NCBI RefSeq assembly: GCF_024320865.1
Contig: NZ_JANDBD010000005.1
Span: 248,001 to 312,000, forward strand
Direction: 5' to 3'
Source of the DNA: Mycolicibacterium arenosum
GTDB lineage: Bacteria > Actinomycetota > Actinomycetes > Mycobacteriales > Mycobacteriaceae
DNA: 64,000 nt
The notes under the pieces are model-generated. The model was not told the origin of the DNA and did not search any database. It was given only the letters and a program-made list of their open reading frames with translations. A program made the position numbers and the translations under genes. Numbering within the stretch: position 1 is the stretch's first letter; every line of letters starts with the position of its first letter. Positions 16,962 to 27,903 of this stretch are shown here, piece after piece.

Positions 16962-18635
16962 ATGGCCGAATTCATCTACACGATGCGGAAGGTCCGCAAG
17001 GCGCACGGCGACAAGGTCATCCTTGACGACGTCACGCTGAACTTCCTTCCGGGCGCGAAGATCGGCGTCGTCGGCCCCAACGGCGCCGGCAAGTCGAGCG
17101 TCTTGCGGATCATGGCCGGCTTGGACCAGGCCAACAACGGTGACGCGTTCCTGCAGCCGGGGGCGACGGTCGGCATCCTCATGCAGGAGCCGGTGCTCGA
17201 CGAGACCAAGACGGTTCGCGAGAACGTCGAGGAGGGCGTCGCGATCAAGGGCAAGCTCAACCGGTACAACGAGGTCGCCGAGCTGATGGCCACCGACTAC
17301 ACCGACGAGCTCATGGAGGAGATGGGCAAGCTCCAGGAGGAGCTCGACGCCGCCGACGCGTGGGACATCGACAGTCAGCTCGAGCAGGCCATGGACGCGC
17401 TGCGCTGCCCGCCGCCCGACGAACCGGTGACCCACCTGTCCGGTGGTGAGAAGCGCCGCGTCGCGCTGTGCAAGCTGCTGCTGTCCAAGCCCGACCTGTT
17501 GCTCCTCGACGAGCCGACCAACCACCTCGACGCCGAGAGCGTGCTCTGGCTCGAGCAGCACCTCGCCGAGTACAAGGGCGCGATCCTGGCGGTCACGCAC
17601 GACCGGTACTTCCTCGACAACGTCGCCGAGTGGATCCTCGAACTCGACCGCGGCCGCGCCTACCCGTACGAGGGCAACTACTCGACCTATCTGGAGAAGA
17701 AGGCCGAGCGCGTCGCCATCCAGGGTCGCAAGGACGCCAAGCTGCACAAGCGGCTGACCGAGGAACTCGCCTGGGTGCGCTCGGGCGCCAAGGCCCGGCA
17801 GGCGAAGAACAAGGCCCGGCTCGGACGCTACGAGGAGATGGCGGCGGAAGCGGAGAAGACCCGCAAGCTCGACTTCGAGGAGATCCAGATCCCGACCGGG
17901 CCCCGGCTCGGCAACGTGGTCGTCGAGGTGTCGCACCTCGACAAGGGCTTCGAGGGCCGCACGCTGATCAAGGATCTCTCGTTCACGCTGCCGCGCAACG
18001 GCATCGTCGGCGTCATCGGCCCCAACGGCGTCGGTAAGACCACGCTGTTCAAGACGATCGTCGGGCTCGAGTCGCCGGACAGCGGCGAGGTCAAAATCGG
18101 CGAGACGGTCAAGCTGAGCTACGTCGACCAGAACCGCGGCGGGATCGACCCGAAGAAGAACGTCTGGCAGGTGGTCTCCGACGGGCTGGACTTCATCGAG
18201 GTCGGTCAGAACGAGGTGCCGTCGCGGGCCTACGTGTCGGCGTTCGGCTTCAAGGGCCCGGACCAGCAGAAGCCCGCAGGCGTGCTGTCGGGTGGTGAGC
18301 GCAACCGGTTGAACCTCGCGCTGACCCTCAAGGAGGGCGGCAACCTGATCCTGCTCGACGAGCCGACCAACGACCTCGACGTGGAAACCCTGAGCTCGCT
18401 GGAGAACGCGCTGGAGAAGTTCCCCGGTTGCGCGGTTGTCATCAGCCACGACCGGTGGTTCCTGGACCGCACCTGCACCCACATCCTGGCGTGGGAGGGC
18501 GACGACGACAACGAGGCCAAGTGGTTCTGGTTCGAGGGCAACTTCGGTGGCTACGAGGAGAACAAACTGGAACGCCTCGGTGCCGAGGCGGCGCGTCCGC
18601 ACCGCGTCACCCATCGCAGGCTCACACGCGACTGA
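16962..18635 (+). CDS. ettA: Energy-dependent translational throttle protein EttA (ABC-F ATPase)
   Basis: The 557-residue soluble protein has two ABC ATPase domains and no membrane segment: Walker A GPNGAGKS at 38-45, signature LSGGE at 159-163, LLLDEPTNHLDAE, then second Walker A GPNGVGKT and LSGGE at 442-446, LLDEPTNDLD. A charged linker (about 245-300) contains the P-site tRNA-interaction motif region. ABC-F proteins bind the ribosomal E site and gate entry into elongation according to the ATP/ADP ratio. It corresponds to Rv2477c. The leader holds a candidate -10 TAGGAT at 16884-16889. Confidence 0.95.
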   Translation: MAEFIYTMRKVRKAHGDKVILDDVTLNFLPGAKIGVVGPNGAGKSSVLRIMAGLDQANNGDAFLQPGATVGILMQEPVLDETKTVRENVEEGVAIKGKLNRYNEVAELMATDYTDELMEEMGKLQEELDAADAWDIDSQLEQAMDALRCPPPDEPVTHLSGGEKRRVALCKLLLSKPDLLLLDEPTNHLDAESVLWLEQHLAEYKGAILAVTHDRYFLDNVAEWILELDRGRAYPYEGNYSTYLEKKAERVAIQGRKDAKLHKRLTEELAWVRSGAKARQAKNKARLGRYEEMAAEAEKTRKLDFEEIQIPTGPRLGNVVVEVSHLDKGFEGRTLIKDLSFTLPRNGIVGVIGPNGVGKTTLFKTIVGLESPDSGEVKIGETVKLSYVDQNRGGIDPKKNVWQVVSDGLDFIEVGQNEVPSRAYVSAFGFKGPDQQKPAGVLSGGERNRLNLALTLKEGGNLILLDEPTNDLDVETLSSLENALEKFPGCAVVISHDRWFLDRTCTHILAWEGDDDNEAKWFWFEGNFGGYEENKLERLGAEAARPHRVTHRRLTRD

Positions 18636-18702
18636 GCTTCGGTCCGGACGCCGCCGAGCGTCGGGGTAACGATCCGGTGAGGCCGGAGCGGAGCGACTCG
18701 TC

Positions 18703-18721
18703 GGAGCGCTAGTGTCGCTCC
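18703..18721. promoter_or_regulatory. Inverted repeat around a candidate -10 box upstream of gdh
   Basis: GGAGCG and CGCTCC form a perfect 6-bp dyad flanking CTAGTGT, which includes the -10-like TAGTGT (18710-18715). The gdh start lies 46 bases downstream. A repressor here would block transcription; extra GGAGCG copies lie at about 18685-18691. The regulator is not known to me. Confidence 0.35.
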
Positions 18722-18766
18722 TGCGTACCAGCGTCGGCACGCGAGTGTGAGGCAGGAGCGAACGGC

Positions 18767-21700
18767 ATGACGGTGACTCCCGGTGGTGGTCAGAGGTTCG
18801 ACGAAACCGCCGCGTACCCGATGGGCGATCAGACCGCCGAGACGACGGTCATGAAACGCCCAACGGGTGTGACCACGGGAGTGGCCAGGGCCTACCTGGC
18901 CACGTATCAGGGCCCGCACGGCGACGCGCCGGCCGCCGACGCGTCGGTCACCGCGCCGATCGACGCCGCGGGCGCGGGACGCCTGGTGTCGCCCGCGATG
19001 CTCGCCGCTCACAGCGCGCTCGCGCAGCGCAGGAAGGTCGGCGAGACCAAGGTCGCGATCTACCCGATCGACGACCCGAAGGGCGTCGGCCCCGCCCTGC
19101 AACTGGTGACCGACCAGAGCGCGATGCTGATGGACTCGGTCACGGTGCTGCTGCACCGGCTCGGCGTCGCCTACACCGCGATCATGAACCCCGTGTTCCG
19201 GGTGCGCCGCGACCCGTCCGGCGTGCTGCTCGACCTCGCGCCGGCCGCCGATCCCGCCGCCCCCCGCGACGCCGCCGAGGAGAGCTGGATACACGTCGCG
19301 CTGTCCGGCTCGTCCGATCCGAAGGCCGTGGCCGAGGCCGCGCATCTGCTGCCCAGCGTGCTCGCCGACGCTCGCCAGGTCGCCATCGACGCCGGCGCCC
19401 TGAGCGCGACGCTCGTCGGGCTGGCCAACGCGCTCGACGCCGACCACGAGGGTCGCTTCCCCGGCTACGACAGGCGCGACGTCGCGGCGTTGCTGCGCTG
19501 GCTGGCCGACGGTCACTTCGTCCTGCTGGGCTATCAGCGCTGCGCGGTCAACGACGGCCAGGCGTCGGTGGACCCGGCCAGCCGGCTGGGCGTGCTGCGG
19601 CTGCGCACCGACGTGCTGCCACAGCTCACCGGCCCCGACGACCTGCTGGTGCTCGCACAGGCGACCATGCCCAGCTTCCTGCGCTACGGGGCCTACCCGT
19701 ACGTCGTCGTGGTTCGGGAGAACCCCGGTACCGTCGCGCGTCTCGACGGCATCGGGCACGTGATCGAGCACCGCTTCGTCGGCCTGTTCACGGTCGCCGC
19801 AACCAATGCCAACGTGGTGGAGATCCCGCTCATCTCCCGCCGGGTCAACGAGGCGCTCGCGCTGTCGCACGGCGATCCCACCCATCCCGGCCAGTTGATG
19901 CTCGACATCATCCAGACCATTCCGCGCTCGGAACTGTTCGCACTCAGTGCGCGCGAACTGCTCGACCGAGCCAAGGCCGTCGTCGATCTGGGGGCGCGGC
20001 GCCGCACCCTGCTGTTCATGCGGGCCGACAAGCTCGCCCACTTCGTCTCCTGCCTGGTGTACCTGCCCCGAGACCGGTACACGACCGTGGTTCGGCTCGC
20101 GATGCAGGACATCCTGGTGCGCGAGCTCGGCGGTGTCAGCATCGAGTACACCGCGCGGGTCAGTGAGTCGCCTTGGGCCGTCGTGCATTTCACGGTCCGT
20201 CTCCGGGAGGGCACGCGGCCGGGCGATGTCGACACGTCGCTCGGCAACGAGGACAGGATTCAGAATCTCCTCACCGAGGCCGCCCGCACGTGGGGTGACC
20301 GGCTGATCGGCTCGGTGAAGTCCGGTGTGATCGGCCAGGCGGTGGCGGAGTACTACGCCGTCGCGTTCCCGGAGGCGTACAAGCAGGCGTTCAGCCCGCA
20401 CGAGGCGATCGCCGACATCGCGATCATCCAGGAGTTGCAGCACGACTCCGTCAAGCTGGTGTTCGCCGAAGGCGCGCAGGGCTCCCCGCAACTGACCTGG
20501 TACCTGGGTGGGCGCTCGGCGTCGCTCAGCCGACTGCTGCCGATGTTGCAGTCGATGGGCGTCGACGTGCTGGAGGAGCGGCCGTTCACCGTCACCCGTG
20601 CCGACGGCATGCCGGTGTGGATCTACCAGTTCCGGATCGCGCTGCACCCGTCGATTCCCACCGCGGCGGACGCCGCGGAGTTCGACGCCAACGCCACCCG
20701 GTTCGCCGATGCCGTCACCGCGATCTGGCAGGACCGCGTCGAGATCGACCGGTTCAACGAACTGGTTCTGCGCGCCGGCCTCACGTGGCAGCAGGTGGCC
20801 GTCCTGCGCAGCTACGCCAAATACCTTCGGCAGGCCGGCTTTCCGTACAGCCAGTCGCACATCGAGACCGTCGTCAACGACAACCCCCACACCGCCCGGT
20901 CGCTGGTGCAGCTGTTCGAGGCTGTTCTTGATCCTGAAGTCCAACCGACCGATTCCGACACGCGCACCGCCGCCCAGGCCGCGGCGGTCGCCGTCGCCAC
21001 CGACATCGACGCCCTGACCAGTCTGGACACCGATCGCGTGCTGCGCGCGTTCGCATCGATGATCCAGGCGACGCTGCGCACCAACTACTTCGTCACCCGG
21101 CCCGGTTCGGCGCGCGAGCAGAACGTTCTGTCGTTCAAGCTCAACCCCGGCCTCATCGACGAACTGCCGCTGCCGCGACCGCGATACGAGATCTTCGTCT
21201 ACTCGCCGCGCGTCGAGGGGGTGCACCTGCGTTTCGGCAACGTGGCCCGCGGCGGCCTGCGGTGGTCGGATCGCCGGGAGGACTTCCGCACCGAGATCCT
21301 GGGCCTGGTCAAGGCGCAGGCCGTGAAGAACGCGGTGATCGTTCCCGTCGGCGCCAAAGGCGGCTTCGTCCTGAAGAACTCGCCGGCGCCGTCCGGTGAC
21401 GCTGCGGCCGACCGCGAGGCGCTGCGCACCGAGGGCGTCGCCTGCTACCGGCTCTTCATCGCGGGTCTGCTCGACGTCACCGACAACGTGGACACCGCAT
21501 CGGGAGCGGTGATCGCACCCGAGGGCGTGGTGCGCCGCGACGGCGACGACGCCTACCTGGTGGTCGCCGCGGACAAGGGCACCGCGACGTTCTCCGACAT
21601 CGCCAACGAGGTCGCGAAGTCGTACGGCTTCTGGCTCGGCGACGCATTCGCATCCGGCGGCTCCGTCGGCTACGACCACAAGGCGATGGGGATCACCGCG

Positions 21701-23695
21701 AAGGGCGCTTGGGAGTCGGTCAAGCGGCACTTCCGCGAGATGGGAATCGACACCCAGTCGCAGGACTTCACCGTCGTCGGTGTCGGCGACATGAGCGGCG
21801 ACGTGTTCGGCAACGGGATGCTGCTGTCGAAGCACATCCGGCTGGTGGCCGCATTCGACCACCGGCACATCTTCCTCGACCCCAATCCCGACGCGGCGAG
21901 TTCGTGGGCCGAGCGCGAGCGGATGTTCGCCCTGCCGCGATCCAGCTGGGACGACTACGACCGCACTCTCATCAGCGAGGGCGGCGGCGTCTACGCCCGC
22001 GACCAGAAGTCGATCCCCATCAGCCCGCAGGTGCGCACGGCACTGGGTCTGCCGAGTTCGGTCCGGGAGATGACGCCGCCCGCCCTCATGAAGGCGATCC
22101 TGCTCGCACCGGCGGACCTGTTCTGGAACGGCGGCATCGGCACGTACATCAAGGCCGAGACCGAGTCGGACGCCGACGTCGGCGACCGTGCCAACGACGC
22201 GCTGCGCGTCAACGGAAACGAGTTGCGGGTCAAGGTGATCGGCGAAGGCGGCAACCTCGGCGTCACGCAGCGCGGCCGCATCGAGTTCGACCTCGCGGGC
22301 GGCCACATCAACACCGACGCGATGGACAACTCGGCGGGAGTGGACTGCTCCGACCACGAGGTCAACATCAAGATCCTCGTCGACTCGCTCGTGACGGCCG
22401 GGCGCATAGATCCGAGTGAGCGCGTCAGTTTGCTGATGTCGATGACCGACGAGGTCGGGCTGCTGGTGCTCGGCGACAACGCGAGTCAGAACGATCTGAT
22501 GGGCACCAGCCGCGTCAACGCCGCGAGCCTGCTTCCCGTGCACGCCAGCCAGATTCGCGATCTCATCGCCGAGCGCGAGCTCAACCGGGAGCTGGAGGCG
22601 CTGCCGTCGGAGAAGGAGATCCTGCGGCGCACGGAACTGGGTCTCGGCCTCACGTCCCCCGAACTCGCCACCCTGATGGCACACGTGAAGCTCGCGCTCA
22701 AGGACGAGTTGCTCGCAACGGACCTGCCCGACCAGGAGGTGTTCGCGGCGCGTCTGCCGCAGTACTTCCCGGAGCCGTTGCGCACGCGCTTCACCGACGA
22801 CATCCGCAGCCATCAACTGCGCCGCGAGATCATCACCACGATGCTGATCAACGACCTGGTCGACACCGCGGGCATCACCTACGCCTTCCGGATCGTCGAG
22901 GACGCCGGCGTCGGCCCCGTCGACGCCGTGCGCTGCTTCGTCGCCACCGACAGGATCTTCCGGATCGGCGAGGTCTGGCGCGACATCCGCGAGGCCGGAG
23001 TCGCCGGCGTTCCGGTGGTCGTCACCGACCGCATGACGCTGGACCTGCGCAGGCTCGTCGACAGGGCGGGGCGCTGGCTGCTGAACTACCGGCCGCAGCC
23101 ACTGGCCGTCGGCGCCGAGATCAACCGCTTCGCAGCGAAGCTCGCCGAGCTGACTCCCCGGATGTCGGAGTGGCTGCGCGGGGACGACCGCGACATCGTC
23201 GCCAAGCAGTGTGCGGAGCTCGAAGCCCAGGGCGTGCCGAAGAAACTGGCGTACGACGTGTCGACGGGGCTGTACCAGTTCAGCCTCCTCGATGTCATCG
23301 ACATCGCCGACATCATCGAGCGCGACGCGGCGGAGGTCGCCGACGTCTACTTCGCGCTGATGGATCACCTGAGCACAGACGGTCTGCTCACCGCCGTCAG
23401 TCAGCTGCCGCGCGACGACCGCTGGCATGCGTTGGCGCGGTTGGCGATTCGCGACGACATCTACGGATCGCTGCGGTCGCTGTGCTTCGACGTGATGGCG
23501 GTCGGCGAGCCCGAGGAGACCGGTGACGAGAAGATCGAGGAGTGGGAGCTGACCAACAGTTCGCGGGTGGCGCGCGCGCGGCGCACCCTCACGGAGATCT
23601 ACGACAGCGGTGAGCAGGATCTGGCGACGCTCTCGGTGGCCGCCCGCCAGATCCGGAGCATGACGCGAACCAGCGGAACGGGAGTCACCAGTTGA
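18767..23695 (+). CDS. gdh: Large NAD-specific glutamate dehydrogenase (L_180 class)
   Basis: The 1642-residue protein is about the length of the actinobacterial 180-kDa NAD-GDH (about 1620 in M. tuberculosis Rv2476c). A long N-terminal region with ACT-like regulatory segments precedes the catalytic core, which shows [18 protein letters not shown] (Lys864) and a Rossmann glycine motif at about 1005 (GVGDMSGD). It oxidises L-glutamate to 2-oxoglutarate and ammonia with NAD+, linking nitrogen metabolism to the TCA cycle. In mycobacteria this enzyme is known to be controlled by GarA, a PknG substrate. AGGAG lies 9 bases before the ATG. The next gene starts inside its stop codon. Confidence 0.96.
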   Translation: MTVTPGGGQRFDETAAYPMGDQTAETTVMKRPTGVTTGVARAYLATYQGPHGDAPAADASVTAPIDAAGAGRLVSPAMLAAHSALAQRRKVGETKVAIYPIDDPKGVGPALQLVTDQSAMLMDSVTVLLHRLGVAYTAIMNPVFRVRRDPSGVLLDLAPAADPAAPRDAAEESWIHVALSGSSDPKAVAEAAHLLPSVLADARQVAIDAGALSATLVGLANALDADHEGRFPGYDRRDVAALLRWLADGHFVLLGYQRCAVNDGQASVDPASRLGVLRLRTDVLPQLTGPDDLLVLAQATMPSFLRYGAYPYVVVVRENPGTVARLDGIGHVIEHRFVGLFTVAATNANVVEIPLISRRVNEALALSHGDPTHPGQLMLDIIQTIPRSELFALSARELLDRAKAVVDLGARRRTLLFMRADKLAHFVSCLVYLPRDRYTTVVRLAMQDILVRELGGVSIEYTARVSESPWAVVHFTVRLREGTRPGDVDTSLGNEDRIQNLLTEAARTWGDRLIGSVKSGVIGQAVAEYYAVAFPEAYKQAFSPHEAIADIAIIQELQHDSVKLVFAEGAQGSPQLTWYLGGRSASLSRLLPMLQSMGVDVLEERPFTVTRADGMPVWIYQFRIALHPSIPTAADAAEFDANATRFADAVTAIWQDRVEIDRFNELVLRAGLTWQQVAVLRSYAKYLRQAGFPYSQSHIETVVNDNPHTARSLVQLFEAVLDPEVQPTDSDTRTAAQAAAVAVATDIDALTSLDTDRVLRAFASMIQATLRTNYFVTRPGSAREQNVLSFKLNPGLIDELPLPRPRYEIFVYSPRVEGVHLRFGNVARGGLRWSDRREDFRTEILGLVKAQAVKNAVIVPVGAKGGFVLKNSPAPSGDAAADREALRTEGVACYRLFIAGLLDVTDNVDTASGAVIAPEGVVRRDGDDAYLVVAADKGTATFSDIANEVAKSYGFWLGDAFASGGSVGYDHKAMGITAKGAWESVKRHFREMGIDTQSQDFTVVGVGDMSGDVFGNGMLLSKHIRLVAAFDHRHIFLDPNPDAASSWAERERMFALPRSSWDDYDRTLISEGGGVYARDQKSIPISPQVRTALGLPSSVREMTPPALMKAILLAPADLFWNGGIGTYIKAETESDADVGDRANDALRVNGNELRVKVIGEGGNLGVTQRGRIEFDLAGGHINTDAMDNSAGVDCSDHEVNIKILVDSLVTAGRIDPSERVSLLMSMTDEVGLLVLGDNASQNDLMGTSRVNAASLLPVHASQIRDLIAERELNRELEALPSEKEILRRTELGLGLTSPELATLMAHVKLALKDELLATDLPDQEVFAARLPQYFPEPLRTRFTDDIRSHQLRREIITTMLINDLVDTAGITYAFRIVEDAGVGPVDAVRCFVATDRIFRIGEVWRDIREAGVAGVPVVVTDRMTLDLRRLVDRAGRWLLNYRPQPLAVGAEINRFAAKLAELTPRMSEWLRGDDRDIVAKQCAELEAQGVPKKLAYDVSTGLYQFSLLDVIDIADIIERDAAEVADVYFALMDHLSTDGLLTAVSQLPRDDRWHALARLAIRDDIYGSLRSLCFDVMAVGEPEETGDEKIEEWELTNSSRVARARRTLTEIYDSGEQDLATLSVAARQIRSMTRTSGTGVTS

Positions 23696-24105
23696 TCGAG
23701 CGCTTCACCACGCCGGTGCCGGTGCGCTGGTCGGATATCGACATGTACCAGCACGTCAACCACGCGACCATGGTGACGATCCTCGAAGAGGCGCGCGTTC
23801 CGTTCCTGATGGAGCCGTTCAAGAACGACTTCGACACCATCGGCCTGCTGATCGCCGAGGTCAAGGTCTCCTACAAGGGTCAGCTTCGGCTCGCGGATTC
23901 GCCTCTGCAGGTGACGATCTGGTGCAACCGGCTGCGGGCGGTCGACTTCACTCTGGGGTACGAGGTGCGCTCGGCGCTCGCGGATCCGGACTCCAAGCCC
24001 GCAGTGATCGCCGAGTCGCAGTTGGCCGCCTTCAACATCGACGAGCAGAAGCTCGTTCGGCTACTCCCGCATCATCGGGAGTACCTCCAGCGTTACCGGC
24101 GATGA
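23692..24105 (+). CDS. Acyl-CoA thioesterase of the 4HBT hotdog family
   Basis: The 137-residue single hotdog protein contains [18 protein letters not shown], the 4-hydroxybenzoyl-CoA thioesterase signature with catalytic-type Asp17, His21 and Asn23. Such enzymes hydrolyse acyl-CoA esters in the cytoplasm. The TTG start at 23692 overlaps the gdh stop (TTGA), with GGGAG about ten bases upstream, so it is coupled to gdh as in Rv2476c-Rv2475c. Why a thioesterase is tied to glutamate dehydrogenase is unknown. Confidence 0.88.
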   Translation: MIERFTTPVPVRWSDIDMYQHVNHATMVTILEEARVPFLMEPFKNDFDTIGLLIAEVKVSYKGQLRLADSPLQVTIWCNRLRAVDFTLGYEVRSALADPDSKPAVIAESQLAAFNIDEQKLVRLLPHHREYLQRYRR

Positions 24106-24133
24106 GCGCTCGCGCGAAGAGCAGACGGCACCG

Positions 24134-24823
24134 ATGAGCTCACCGGAGCGCGGATTGTGGCTCGCCGACGCCGCGCACCGCGAGGACCTGATCACGTTCG
24201 TCGACCGCACGCTGCGCCTCGACGAAGCCGCGGTCATCCGGCTGCGGGAGCGGCCCGGCGGACTCGTCGTGGCCTGGGCCGCAACCGGTTTCGACGTGTT
24301 GGCCAGCCGGGTGGTGGCGGGTCGGGTGCGGCCCGCCGATCTCTTCGTCGCCTCCGACGCGCTGGCGAGCGCGCTGCCCGCGATGGATCGGGCCGGATTC
24401 GTCGAACCCGGCTTCGCGATGGACTCGGCGTGGCGCGGGATGCTGCCACCCGACACCGGCTTCGTTCACCTCGACGACGTGCCCGCGCGGGTGGTGCTCG
24501 AACTCGCCCAGCGCGGCACGGAACTCGCCAGGGCGCACAGCAGTGCGCACGGCCCGCCCGCGTCACTGCTCGATCAGGAGGTCGTCGCGGTGTCGGCGGG
24601 CGACGAGTCCATCGGTGTCCCGATGAGGTGCGTATTCGCCTTGACGGCAATGGGTTTCCTGCCGCAGTCGGCGAACAGATCCGACGCCTTCGCGCCAGAG
24701 TCGGTGGCTGCCGACGAGGTGGTGCGGGTCAGGGCGGCACCGAACTGGCTTCGGGTGGACGCGCGGTTCGGCAGCGTCTACCGGCGCCGCGGGCACGCGG
24801 CGCTAGTGATCGTCGAGTCGTAG
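24134..24823 (+). CDS. Conserved actinobacterial protein of unknown function (Rv2474c-like)
   Basis: The 229-residue soluble protein starts MSSPERGLWLADAAHREDL. I recognise no catalytic motif. It has an N-terminal alpha/beta region, a central PGFAMDSAWRGMLPPDTGFVHL stretch and a C-terminal RVRAAPNWLRVDARFGSVYRRR segment; it lacks signal peptides or membrane segments. It sits 28 bases after the thioesterase in the gdh operon, corresponding by order to Rv2474c. Its last 21 bases overlap the 3' end of the convergent alpha-glucosidase gene. Confidence 0.75.
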   Translation: MSSPERGLWLADAAHREDLITFVDRTLRLDEAAVIRLRERPGGLVVAWAATGFDVLASRVVAGRVRPADLFVASDALASALPAMDRAGFVEPGFAMDSAWRGMLPPDTGFVHLDDVPARVVLELAQRGTELARAHSSAHGPPASLLDQEVVAVSAGDESIGVPMRCVFALTAMGFLPQSANRSDAFAPESVAADEVVRVRAAPNWLRVDARFGSVYRRRGHAALVIVES

Positions 24824-26377
24824 CCAGACCGCGGCGTCCGCCGGGACGGCGTCCACCGCGGGGGCGCTGGCGAGCAGCAGTTCACCCGCGGGCAGTGGCA
24901 CCGGCGACGCTCCCGCGTTGAGCACGCACAGCATCCCGGCGGTTCGGAACGCCACCACGTCCGGTGCCAGATCGACGAACTCGACCGGCCGGCCGACGAC
25001 GTCGCCGCGCTGATGGCGCAGCGCGATGGCACGGCGGTACAGCGCCAGCGTCGAGTCGGCGTCCGCGTCCTGTGCGGCGACGGTGAGCGCCGCCCAGTCG
25101 GGTGGCATCGGCAGCCACGTGTCGGCGGTGTCGGAGAAGCCGTAGGGCGGTCGATCGCCGCTCCACGGCATCGGCACCCGGCAGCCGTCGCGGCCGCGCT
25201 CCTCGCGGCCGGACCGCTCCCAGGTCGGGTCCTGCAGCACCTCGTCGGGTAGGTCGACGTTCGGCAGGCCGAGTTCCTCACCGGTGTAGACGAACACCGT
25301 GCCGGGCAGGGCCAACATGACGAGCGCCATGGCCTCGGCCCGGCGCCGGCCGACGTCGCCGTCGCCGTAGCGGCTGACCTCGCGCTCGACATCGTGGTTC
25401 GACAGGCACCAGGTCGGTGTGGAGTCGGCCAGCGCCGCGGCGGCCAGCGAGTTCTCGATCGCCTCGCGGATCTCGGCGGCGTCGAAGCCGGCCCGCACCA
25501 GCCGGAAGTTGAAGCCGAGGTGCAGTTCGTCGGGCCGCAGGTACTTGGCGAAGTCCTCGTTGTCGAACACCCAGATCTCGCCGATCGTGACGGCCTCCGG
25601 ATAGTCGTTGAGCACGCGCCGGATGCCCCGGTGGTGATCGTGGACGTCGTCGTGGTTGAACCGCGGATCGTCGTCGTCGAGGGTCAGCATCGGCAGGTCG
25701 GGATTTCGCATGTCGGGCAGCCCCGGCGGTTTCGCCATCCCGTGCGCGACGTCGATGCGGAATCCGTCCACGCCGCGGTCGAGCCAGAACCGGAGTGTCT
25801 TCTCGAGGTCCTCGGCGATCTCGGGGTTCTCCCAGTTCAGATCCGGCTGCTCGGCGTCGAACAGGTGCAGGTACCACTGACCGGGATTGCCGTCGGGTTC
25901 GACGACGCGCGTCCACGCGTGTCCGCCGAACACCGACACCCAGTTGTTGGGCGGGTGGAGGCCGCCGGGGCCGGTGCCGTCGCGGAAGATGTACCGTTCT
26001 CGCTGCTCGGTGCCGGGGCCCGCCGCGAGCGCCGCCTGAAACCACGGGTGCTGCGAACTGGAGTGGTTCGGTACCAGGTCCATCGTGACCCGGATGTTTC
26101 GCGCGTGCGCCGCGTCGATCAGGCGTTCCAGCGCGCCCAGCCCGCCGAACAGCGGGTCGACGTCGCGGGGGTCGGCCACGTCGTACCCGTGATCGACCAT
26201 CGGCGACACCATCACCGGGTTGAGCCACAGCGCGTCGACGCCGAGGTCCGCGAGGTAGTCGAGCCGGCTCGTCACGCCGTCGAGGTCGCCGACGCCGTCA
26301 CCGTTGCTGTCTTGGAAGGAGCGTGGATACACCTGATAGAAAACGGAATTCGACCACCATGGCTGGATCTCGGTCAC
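24803..26377 (-). CDS. aglA: Alpha-glucosidase (GH13)
   Basis: The 524-residue cytoplasmic enzyme has the GH13 conserved regions in order: DLVPNHSS, GFRIDVAH with the nucleophile Asp, GEIWVF with the acid/base Glu, and LSNHDVERE. YQVYPRSFQDSNGDGVGDL at the N-terminus is typical of oligo-1,6-glucosidase/alpha-glucosidase. It releases glucose from the non-reducing ends of alpha-glucosides. The GTG at 26377 is chosen because it begins just before WWSNSVFYQVYPRSF; the 51 upstream in-frame residues overlap the GlbO gene. It matches Rv2471. Its 3' end overlaps the convergent 24134-24823 gene. Confidence 0.93.
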   Translation of the reverse strand: MTEIQPWWSNSVFYQVYPRSFQDSNGDGVGDLDGVTSRLDYLADLGVDALWLNPVMVSPMVDHGYDVADPRDVDPLFGGLGALERLIDAAHARNIRVTMDLVPNHSSSQHPWFQAALAAGPGTEQRERYIFRDGTGPGGLHPPNNWVSVFGGHAWTRVVEPDGNPGQWYLHLFDAEQPDLNWENPEIAEDLEKTLRFWLDRGVDGFRIDVAHGMAKPPGLPDMRNPDLPMLTLDDDDPRFNHDDVHDHHRGIRRVLNDYPEAVTIGEIWVFDNEDFAKYLRPDELHLGFNFRLVRAGFDAAEIREAIENSLAAAALADSTPTWCLSNHDVEREVSRYGDGDVGRRRAEAMALVMLALPGTVFVYTGEELGLPNVDLPDEVLQDPTWERSGREERGRDGCRVPMPWSGDRPPYGFSDTADTWLPMPPDWAALTVAAQDADADSTLALYRRAIALRHQRGDVVGRPVEFVDLAPDVVAFRTAGMLCVLNAGASPVPLPAGELLLASAPAVDAVPADAAVWLRLDDH

Positions 26378-26403
26378 GCCTGCCCATTGTGCCGCACGCG
26401 GGT

Positions 26404-26799
26404 TCAGAACGCCGAGTTCACCATCGAGTTCGCGGCCATCTGCAGGTAGTCGAGGAGGGCCTGGCGATGCGGGTCGTCGAGAGTCGCCGAATCCACCTCG
26501 GCCACCGCGGTGTGCATGCACCGCAGCCACGCGTCGCGCTCGAGGAATCCGATGCGGAACGGCGCGTGGCGCATCCGCAACCGGGGATGGCCTCGCTGAT
26601 CGGAGTACGTCCGCGGGCCGCCCCAGTACTGCTCGAGGAACATCCGCAGACGCTGCTCGGCGCCGTCGAGATCGTCGTCGGGGTAGAGCGGACGCAGAAT
26701 CTCGTCCTCGCGAACCTGTTCGTAGAACCTGGACACGATGATTCGAAACGTCTCGTGACCACCGACTTCGTCGTAGAACGACCGCGTAGCTTCCGTCAC
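26404..26799 (-). CDS. glbO: Group II truncated haemoglobin
   Basis: The 131-residue protein matches GlbO (Rv2470) almost throughout: [12 protein letters not shown] at the start, [20 protein letters not shown] with the conserved TyrCD1/TrpG8 region neighbours, and [10 protein letters not shown] containing the proximal-side residues. It binds haem and oxygen and is implicated in oxygen handling and nitric oxide protection, possibly near the membrane. The GTG at 26799 follows GGAG and gives a length close to the 128 residues of the M. tuberculosis protein. It lies 26 bases upstream of aglA on the same strand, so they may be co-transcribed. Confidence 0.95.
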   Translation of the reverse strand: MTEATRSFYDEVGGHETFRIIVSRFYEQVREDEILRPLYPDDDLDGAEQRLRMFLEQYWGGPRTYSDQRGHPRLRMRHAPFRIGFLERDAWLRCMHTAVAEVDSATLDDPHRQALLDYLQMAANSMVNSAF

Positions 26800-26950
26800 G
26801 GCTCCATTGTCCACCGCCGCCCGCCGACCCCGTCGGGCGGCGGCGCGGATGCGGGTGTCATCGGAAGTTCACCGGACTGACCTGCGAACACGGCTGAAAT
26901 TGTCGTGCGATCGACGCCGATCCGTGGTGGACTGTGTTCTCGGAGGGCCT

Positions 26951-27613
26951 ATGTCGCAGCGAAAGAGAAACCGCGTCCGCGGAAATTTCGGCACTGCCGG
27001 AACCGCCACGGCAGTCTCTGGTCCTACTGCTGCGCCCACTGCCGCGGTGCCGCTGCACAGCGTCGACGTGCGGTCTGCCAGCAACGAGCTGAGCGTGTGG
27101 ACGCGGCGCCGGGTGCTGCTGCTGAACTCCACCTACGAACCGCTCACGGCGCTGACGGTGCGGCGCGCCATCGTGATGGTGCTGTGCGGTAAGGCCGACA
27201 TCGTGCACGAAGACCCCACCGGACCCGAACTCTGCTCGGCGACGCGCGCCATCGTCGTGCCGACGGTCATTCGGCTGCGCTCCTACGTGCGGGTGCCGTA
27301 CCGCGCGATGGTGCCGATGACGCGCGCCGCGCTGATGCACCGCGACAGGTTCCGCTGCGCGTACTGCGGGGCCAAGGCCGACACCGTCGACCACGTGGTC
27401 CCGCGCAGTCGCGGCGGCGAGCACTCCTGGGAGAACTGCGTCGCGGCGTGCGCTACCTGCAATCACCGCAAGGCGGACCGGATGCTCTCCGAGCTCGGTT
27501 GGACGCTGCGCACGACGCCGCTGCCGCCCAAGGGACAGCACTGGCGGCTGCTCTCGACGGTTAAGGAGCTCGACCCGGCGTGGGCGCGCTACCTCGGCGA
27601 GGGCGCGGCCTGA
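26951..27613 (+). CDS. HNH endonuclease family protein (Rv2469c-like)
   Basis: The 220-residue protein ends in an HNH zinc-finger nuclease domain: CAYCG, then DHVVPRSRGGEHSWENCVAACATCNHRK, with all key residues intact (D-H, N, H-R-K and four Cys). The N-terminal part (TRRRVLLLNSTYEPLTALTVRRAI) is the conserved domain found in this stand-alone actinobacterial HNH family. The ATG at 26951 has CGGAGGG just upstream and gives the length of Rv2469c; the open frame upstream to 26807 is not supported. Its role, perhaps in DNA repair, is unknown. It is divergent from glbO. Confidence 0.88.
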   Translation: MSQRKRNRVRGNFGTAGTATAVSGPTAAPTAAVPLHSVDVRSASNELSVWTRRRVLLLNSTYEPLTALTVRRAIVMVLCGKADIVHEDPTGPELCSATRAIVVPTVIRLRSYVRVPYRAMVPMTRAALMHRDRFRCAYCGAKADTVDHVVPRSRGGEHSWENCVAACATCNHRKADRMLSELGWTLRTTPLPPKGQHWRLLSTVKELDPAWARYLGEGAA

Positions 27614-27653
27614 CCGGTGCGGTGTGCGTCACGTGAGCCGGAGGCACCTCAGC

Positions 27654-27669
27654 TGATACGGTTTGCACC
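27654..27669 (+). promoter_or_regulatory. Extended -10 leaderless promoter of the small membrane protein / DUF5130 operon
   Basis: TGA-TACGGT matches the extended -10 pattern TGnTANNNT, and seven bases later the GTG at 27670 begins. This predicts a leaderless mRNA. Confidence 0.55.
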
Positions 27670-27903
27670 GTGAGCGAAGTCGCCATTGCCCACTCCCTCA
27701 TGGGGGGCATCCCGCTGCTGGTGTTCGTGGTTCTGGCTGCAGTCTTCCTGCTGCGCAAGGGCCCGCACCCGGAGACCTACAAGCTGTCCGACGAGTGGAC
27801 GCACGAGCCGATCCTGTGGGCCGCCGACGAGCCGGCCGATCACGGCCACGGTGGACACGGTTCCCATCTGACGGTTGGAGGTGGCGCAAGTGGCAAGTGG
27901 TAG
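27670..27903 (+). CDS. Small conserved membrane protein
   Basis: The 77-residue protein has one N-terminal transmembrane helix (about 12-28, [17 protein letters not shown]) followed by [22 protein letters not shown] and a His/Gly-rich tail ([10 protein letters not shown]) that could bind metal. I do not know its function. The last 14 bases overlap the DUF5130 gene, so the two are coupled. By position it matches the small gene next to Rv2468c. Translation is predicted to be leaderless from the GTG. Confidence 0.75.
   Translation: MSEVAIAHSLMGGIPLLVFVVLAAVFLLRKGPHPETYKLSDEWTHEPILWAADEPADHGHGGHGSHLTVGGGASGKW

Noticed and set aside
18551..23428. 1625-codon open frame antisense to gdh
   Set aside because: It mirrors the gdh frame exactly as expected from GC-rich third positions, has no start signal and its Arg/His/Val-rich translation contains no domain I recognise.
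26807..26950. N-terminal extension of the HNH gene to 26807
   Set aside because: The ATG at 26951 has a good Shine-Dalgarno and matches the length of the known homologue; the extension overlaps the glbO start region.
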